A DNA stretch of 64,000 nt from Bacillus sp. RO2 (GTDB taxonomy: Bacteria; Bacillota; Bacilli; Bacillales; Bacillaceae_I): positions 1 to 64,000 of the forward strand of contig NZ_JAAXCU010000030.1 in assembly GCF_012911845.1 (NCBI RefSeq), written 5' to 3'. Below are positions 61,069-64,000 of this stretch, piece after piece (the first letter of the stretch is position 1; every line of letters begins with the position of its first letter). The notes beneath the pieces are model-generated. The model ran no database searches. It saw nothing but the letters and a program-made list of their open reading frames with translations, and was not told where the DNA came from. A program made the translations under genes and the position numbers.

Positions 61069-61905
61069 ATGGAATGGAAAAATATTTTTCGCGGAATGTT
61101 AATGGGCATCAGTGATGTTATACCTGGTGTAAGCGGTGGAACGATTGCTTTTATTCTGGGGATTTATGACCGTCTTATTGAATCGATAAGCGGAATTTTC
61201 AGCAGAGAATGGTTAAAACACCTTAAGTTTCTTATTCCGCTAGGTATCGGTATTGTGGGTGCATTACTTATTTTCAGTCATCTACTCGATTACTTGTTAC
61301 ATACCTACCCACAACCGACTATGTTTTTATTTTTAGGATTAATCATTGGAGTTCTTCCATTACTAGCCAAAGAATCTAACATGTTTCATACATTTACGAA
61401 ACGTCACTATCTGGCTCTGATTCTCTCATTCGCATTAGTTGGTTCCATGGCATTTTTGCAGGAATCTACAAGACCTGTGATTGAGACACTTACTGTAGGT
61501 TCAGCAATCAGTCTATTTTTTGCTGGTTGGATTGCTAGTATGACGATGCTGCTGCCTGGTATCAGCGGCTCAATGGTTTTATTGATTCTGGGCTTCTATA
61601 CTACAGCTATTGCGGCACTGAAAGATATCAACATCCCGATTATTCTCACTATCGGTGCAGGAGTTGCTGTTGGTTTTATCATTTCCAGTAAACTAATCAA
61701 ATACGTGTTAGAGCATTTTCCGAAAATAACATTTGCCGCGATCATTGGCCTTGTGATGGGGTCGACTTTAATTGTCTTCCCGGGATTTTCACAAAGCATG
61801 CTTACAAACGTGATTAGCATCATCACCTTCATCATTGGATTAATAGTTGTTCAATTCATCGCACGAACAAACGATAAAATGGTTGCCAAAAGAGAGACTG
61901 AATAG
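61069..61905 (+). CDS. popT: DUF368 polyprenyl-phosphate transporter
   Basis: 278 aa with about eight membrane segments. FRGMLMGISDVIPGVSGGTIAFILGIYDRLI and MLLPGISGSMVLLILGFY are the paired PGxSGG/PGxSGS motifs of DUF368. Proteins of this family return undecaprenyl phosphate, the cell-wall lipid carrier, across the membrane. GGTGGAGC precedes the ATG. It is just upstream of dapH, so a wall-synthesis link is plausible. The stop lies in the loop of the terminator. Confidence 0.85.
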   Translation: MEWKNIFRGMLMGISDVIPGVSGGTIAFILGIYDRLIESISGIFSREWLKHLKFLIPLGIGIVGALLIFSHLLDYLLHTYPQPTMFLFLGLIIGVLPLLAKESNMFHTFTKRHYLALILSFALVGSMAFLQESTRPVIETLTVGSAISLFFAGWIASMTMLLPGISGSMVLLILGFYTTAIAALKDINIPIILTIGAGVAVGFIISSKLIKYVLEHFPKITFAAIIGLVMGSTLIVFPGFSQSMLTNVISIITFIIGLIVVQFIARTNDKMVAKRETE

Positions 61906-61917
61906 GTCTCTTTTTTT
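61893..61917 (+). terminator. terminator overlapping the end of the DUF368 gene
   Basis: AGAGAC/GTCTC stem, loop containing the TAG stop, seven T. Confidence 0.85.
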
Positions 61918-61944
61918 CATAAGGATTAGAGTATATATAGTACT

Positions 61945-62008
61945 GTTGATTTCCGTTCCAGGCGCTTCGCTTGCCTGCGGGCGGTCCGTGAGCCTACTCG
62001 GAGCGGCG
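61945..62008 (-). repeat. dispersed intergenic element, copy 7, truncated
   Basis: GTTGATTTCCGTTCCAGGCG and CCTGCGGGCGGTCCGTGAGCC match the first 58 bases of copy 1, then break off into ACTCGGAGCGGCG. Confidence 0.8.
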
Positions 62009-62098
62009 TTAAACTAATGACTAAAGTTTTCTTTTTTATTGAGCCGGGCTGTTTTGTCCGGATATTCTTTATTTATCAAAAATGTATAATTTTTTTAC

Positions 62099-62127
62099 TT
62101 GTCACACTTTTCGTTGTTTGATAGAGT
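62099..62127 (+). promoter_or_regulatory. SigA promoter of dapH
   Basis: TTGTCA (62099-62104), 17-bp spacer, TAGAGT (62122-62127). TTAGGAGG follows for translation. Confidence 0.65.
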
Positions 62128-62166
62128 AAAGGGATAAAGACTTATTGTTTTAGGAGGAATTACATA

Positions 62167-62877
62167 ATGAAAATGATGGACGCAAACGAGATTATTTCTT
62201 TTATTCAAAACAGTACAAAATCCACACCTGTAAAGGTTTATGTGAAAGGTGATGTAGAAGGTATCAACTTTGGTGCTTCTTCAAAAACTTTCTTAAATGG
62301 CAATAGCGGAGTCGTATTCGGCGAGTGGGCTGAAATTGAAGTGGCTCTTAAAGAAAACGAAGCAAAAATTGAAGACTATGTGGTAGAAAACGATCGACGC
62401 AACTCTGCCATTCCTCTTCTTGATATGAAGGGTGTCAAAGCACGTATTGAGCCAGGAGCAATCATCCGTGACCAAGTGGAAATCGGAGACAATGCTGTTA
62501 TCATGATGGGTGCTTCCATCAATATCGGTTCCGTAATTGGGGAAGGTACAATGATTGATATGAACGTAGTACTTGGTGGACGAGCAACAGTCGGGAAGAA
62601 CTGCCACATTGGTGCGGGAACTGTTCTTGCTGGTGTGATTGAGCCACCATCTGCTAAGCCTGTTGTCATTGAAGACGATGTTGTAATTGGAGCAAATGCA
62701 GTAGTATTAGAAGGTGTAACAGTAGGAAAAGGTGCAGTTGTAGCTGCGGGAGCCATTGTAATTGATGACGTGGCACCATATACAGTGGTTGCTGGAACAC
62801 CTGCAAGAAAAATTAAAGATATTGATGAAAAAACGAAGTCTAAAACGGAAATTAAACAAGAACTTCGTCAGTTATAA
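62167..62877 (+). CDS. dapH: 2,3,4,5-tetrahydropyridine-2,6-dicarboxylate N-acetyltransferase
   Basis: 236 aa, the exact length of B. subtilis DapH (YkuQ) and nearly identical in long stretches. The N-terminal DapH domain (1-85) is followed by hexapeptide repeats of the left-handed beta-helix (about 90-200) with [23 protein letters not shown]. It acetylates tetrahydrodipicolinate with acetyl-CoA in lysine/diaminopimelate synthesis for the wall and spore. AGGAGGAATT before the ATG. Confidence 0.98.
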   Translation: MKMMDANEIISFIQNSTKSTPVKVYVKGDVEGINFGASSKTFLNGNSGVVFGEWAEIEVALKENEAKIEDYVVENDRRNSAIPLLDMKGVKARIEPGAIIRDQVEIGDNAVIMMGASINIGSVIGEGTMIDMNVVLGGRATVGKNCHIGAGTVLAGVIEPPSAKPVVIEDDVVIGANAVVLEGVTVGKGAVVAAGAIVIDDVAPYTVVAGTPARKIKDIDEKTKSKTEIKQELRQL

Positions 62878-62890
62878 TATAGAAGAAATG

Positions 62891-62925
62891 AAAAAGGCGT
62901 GGGTGCTTAACTCCACGTCTTTTTC
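62891..62925 (+). terminator. stem-loop between dapH and dapL
   Basis: AAAAAGGCGTGG/CCACGTCTTTTT with ten-base loop and one unpaired G. It may attenuate or process the message within the operon. Confidence 0.65.
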
Positions 62926-62945
62926 TTAGAAAGAGAGGAATCGTC

Positions 62946-64000
62946 GTGTCGAATCTAATCAATCCCTTTATACAAATAAGAAGAGACCTACATCAAATTC
63001 CAGAAAAGGGATTCCAAGAAACAAAAACACAAGGATATTTGCTTCATTATATACAAAACCTCCCACAGGGCCATATAGAAGTAAAAACATGGGAAACTGG
63101 AATATTTGTAAGAGTACAAGGAACTAATCCCTCTAAAACAATTGGTTACAGAGCGGACATTGATGGCTTGCCAATCGAAGAAGAAACAGATTTATCCTTT
63201 CCTTCTCTTCATGAGGGAATGATGCATGCATGCGGTCATGATATGCATATGAGTATTGCCCTTGGAATCCTGACTCATTTTTCTCAAAATCCTGCATCTG
63301 ATAACCTCCTGTTTATGTTTCAACCAGCAGAAGAGGGACCCGGTGGTGCTTTGCCAATGATACAATCGGAAATCTTCAAGGCTTGGAAACCGGATATGAT
63401 TGTAGCTCTCCATATCGCACCAGAATATCCAGTCGGTACTATTGCTACGAAGCAGGGACTTCTTTTTGCTAATACATCCGAACTTTTTGTTGACTTAAAG
63501 GGCAGGGGTGGACATGCAGCATATCCTCACCAAACAAACGACATGGTGGTTGCGGCGTGTTCACTTGTTACACAATTACAGACAGTCATTGCCCGGAATG
63601 TTGATCCACTCGACAGTGCGGTTATTACAGTTGGAAAAATAACTGGCGGAACGGTTCAAAACATCATTGCGGAGCGCGCCAGACTTGAAGGAACGATACG
63701 TACCCTGTCAGTTGAAAGTATGAAAAAAGTAAAAGAGCGGATTGAAGCTCTCGTTCACGGGGTCGAAGTGGGGTATAACTGCCAAACAACCATTGATTAC
63801 GGAAGCATGTACCATCAGGTGGACAATGATCCGGCTCTTACAGAAGAGTTTATGCAGTACGTATCGGAAAACACCAATGTTCGCGTCGTGGAATGCAAAG
63901 AGGCGATGACCGGAGAAGACTATGGATACATGATTGAGAACATCCCTGGGTTCATGTTCTGGTTAGGAGCAGAATCCCCATATGGCCTTCATCATTCAAA
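62946..64000 (+). CDS. dapL: N-acetyl-L,L-diaminopimelate deacetylase, 3' end outside the window
   Basis: About 351 codons are visible; the B. subtilis enzyme (YkuR) has 374. An M20 aminoacylase with [20 protein letters not shown] (metal ligands), [11 protein letters not shown] and the [10 protein letters not shown] dimerisation-lid motif. It removes the acetyl group added by DapH's pathway to give L,L-diaminopimelate. GTG start (62946) behind AAGAGAGG. The last visible residues, ESPYGLHHS, are the C-terminal metal-binding His region. Confidence 0.96.
   Translation, partial: MSNLINPFIQIRRDLHQIPEKGFQETKTQGYLLHYIQNLPQGHIEVKTWETGIFVRVQGTNPSKTIGYRADIDGLPIEEETDLSFPSLHEGMMHACGHDMHMSIALGILTHFSQNPASDNLLFMFQPAEEGPGGALPMIQSEIFKAWKPDMIVALHIAPEYPVGTIATKQGLLFANTSELFVDLKGRGGHAAYPHQTNDMVVAACSLVTQLQTVIARNVDPLDSAVITVGKITGGTVQNIIAERARLEGTIRTLSVESMKKVKERIEALVHGVEVGYNCQTTIDYGSMYHQVDNDPALTEEFMQYVSENTNVRVVECKEAMTGEDYGYMIENIPGFMFWLGAESPYGLHHS

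Noticed and set aside
62293-62756. Minus-strand frames opposite dapH
   Set aside because: dapH is nearly identical to its ortholog; these are shadows of the hexapeptide-repeat codons.

Overview
This window comes from a low-GC, endospore-forming Bacillaceae chromosome. The grounds are a spore-germinant receptor operon, a SpoIIP-family protein, strong AGGAGG-type ribosome sites with many GTG and TTG starts, Zur, NagR, TreR and CcpA-type operators, and gene order matching the cheV-ykyB-ykuD-ykuE-fadH-ykuI-ykuJ-ykuK-abbA-cbpB-dapH-dapL segment of Bacillus subtilis. The genus cannot be fixed from this stretch. No rRNA, tRNA, CRISPR array, prophage, transposase or restriction/defence cluster was seen.

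Layout. 1-218 is a 52-bp tandem repeat. 0.4-11.3 kb holds mostly single genes: a lipoprotein, a papain-like amidase fold, a CdsA-like protein, a nucleoside hydrolase, a maltose acetyltransferase, a glycosyltransferase, a Zur-controlled CobW metallochaperone, a SpoIIP-family gene that seems to start at ATA, a 21-bp periodic repeat, a nucleotidyltransferase and a YhfK-type reductase. 11.4-15.7 kb (minus strand) is a GerA-family operon in the order A-C-small membrane protein-B, with a SigG-like promoter. 15.9-18.6 kb has a YdcF protein, a split ThrE exporter and a LysM-CAP protein. 18.6-21.3 kb (minus) is nagA-nagB-nagR with paired operators. 21.5-31.9 kb carries acetyltransferases, an M3 peptidase gene broken by an in-frame stop, a penicillin-binding-type carboxypeptidase, an acyl-CoA dehydrogenase and a pantothenate symporter pair. 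31.9-36.8 kb holds a large membrane-anchored alpha/beta hydrolase, an exported metallo-beta-lactamase/lamin-tail protein whose ribosome site lies in a hairpin, and membrane proteins.

36.8-43.1 kb is a trehalose/isomaltose operon (EIIA, EIIBC, MalL, TreA, TreR) preceded by two TreR-like operators and a cre. 43.5-64 kb is the cheV-to-dapL block, with lineage-specific genes between the conserved ones: an HD-GYP protein, a PGPY-repeat protein, a LysM protein, a multidrug transporter, a TauE-type exporter with a LysR gene, and a DUF368 lipid-carrier transporter. The last gene, dapL, runs off the end.

Seven copies of one dispersed intergenic element of about 120 bp (some truncated or chimeric) are scattered at 23.0, 23.2, 28.8, 36.1, 43.2, 51.3 and 61.9 kb. 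I found no complete new multi-gene system. The strongest unexplained signals are the ATA start of the SpoIIP gene, the ribosome-site hairpin at 34.13 kb, the repeat families and the nonsense-split peptidase.
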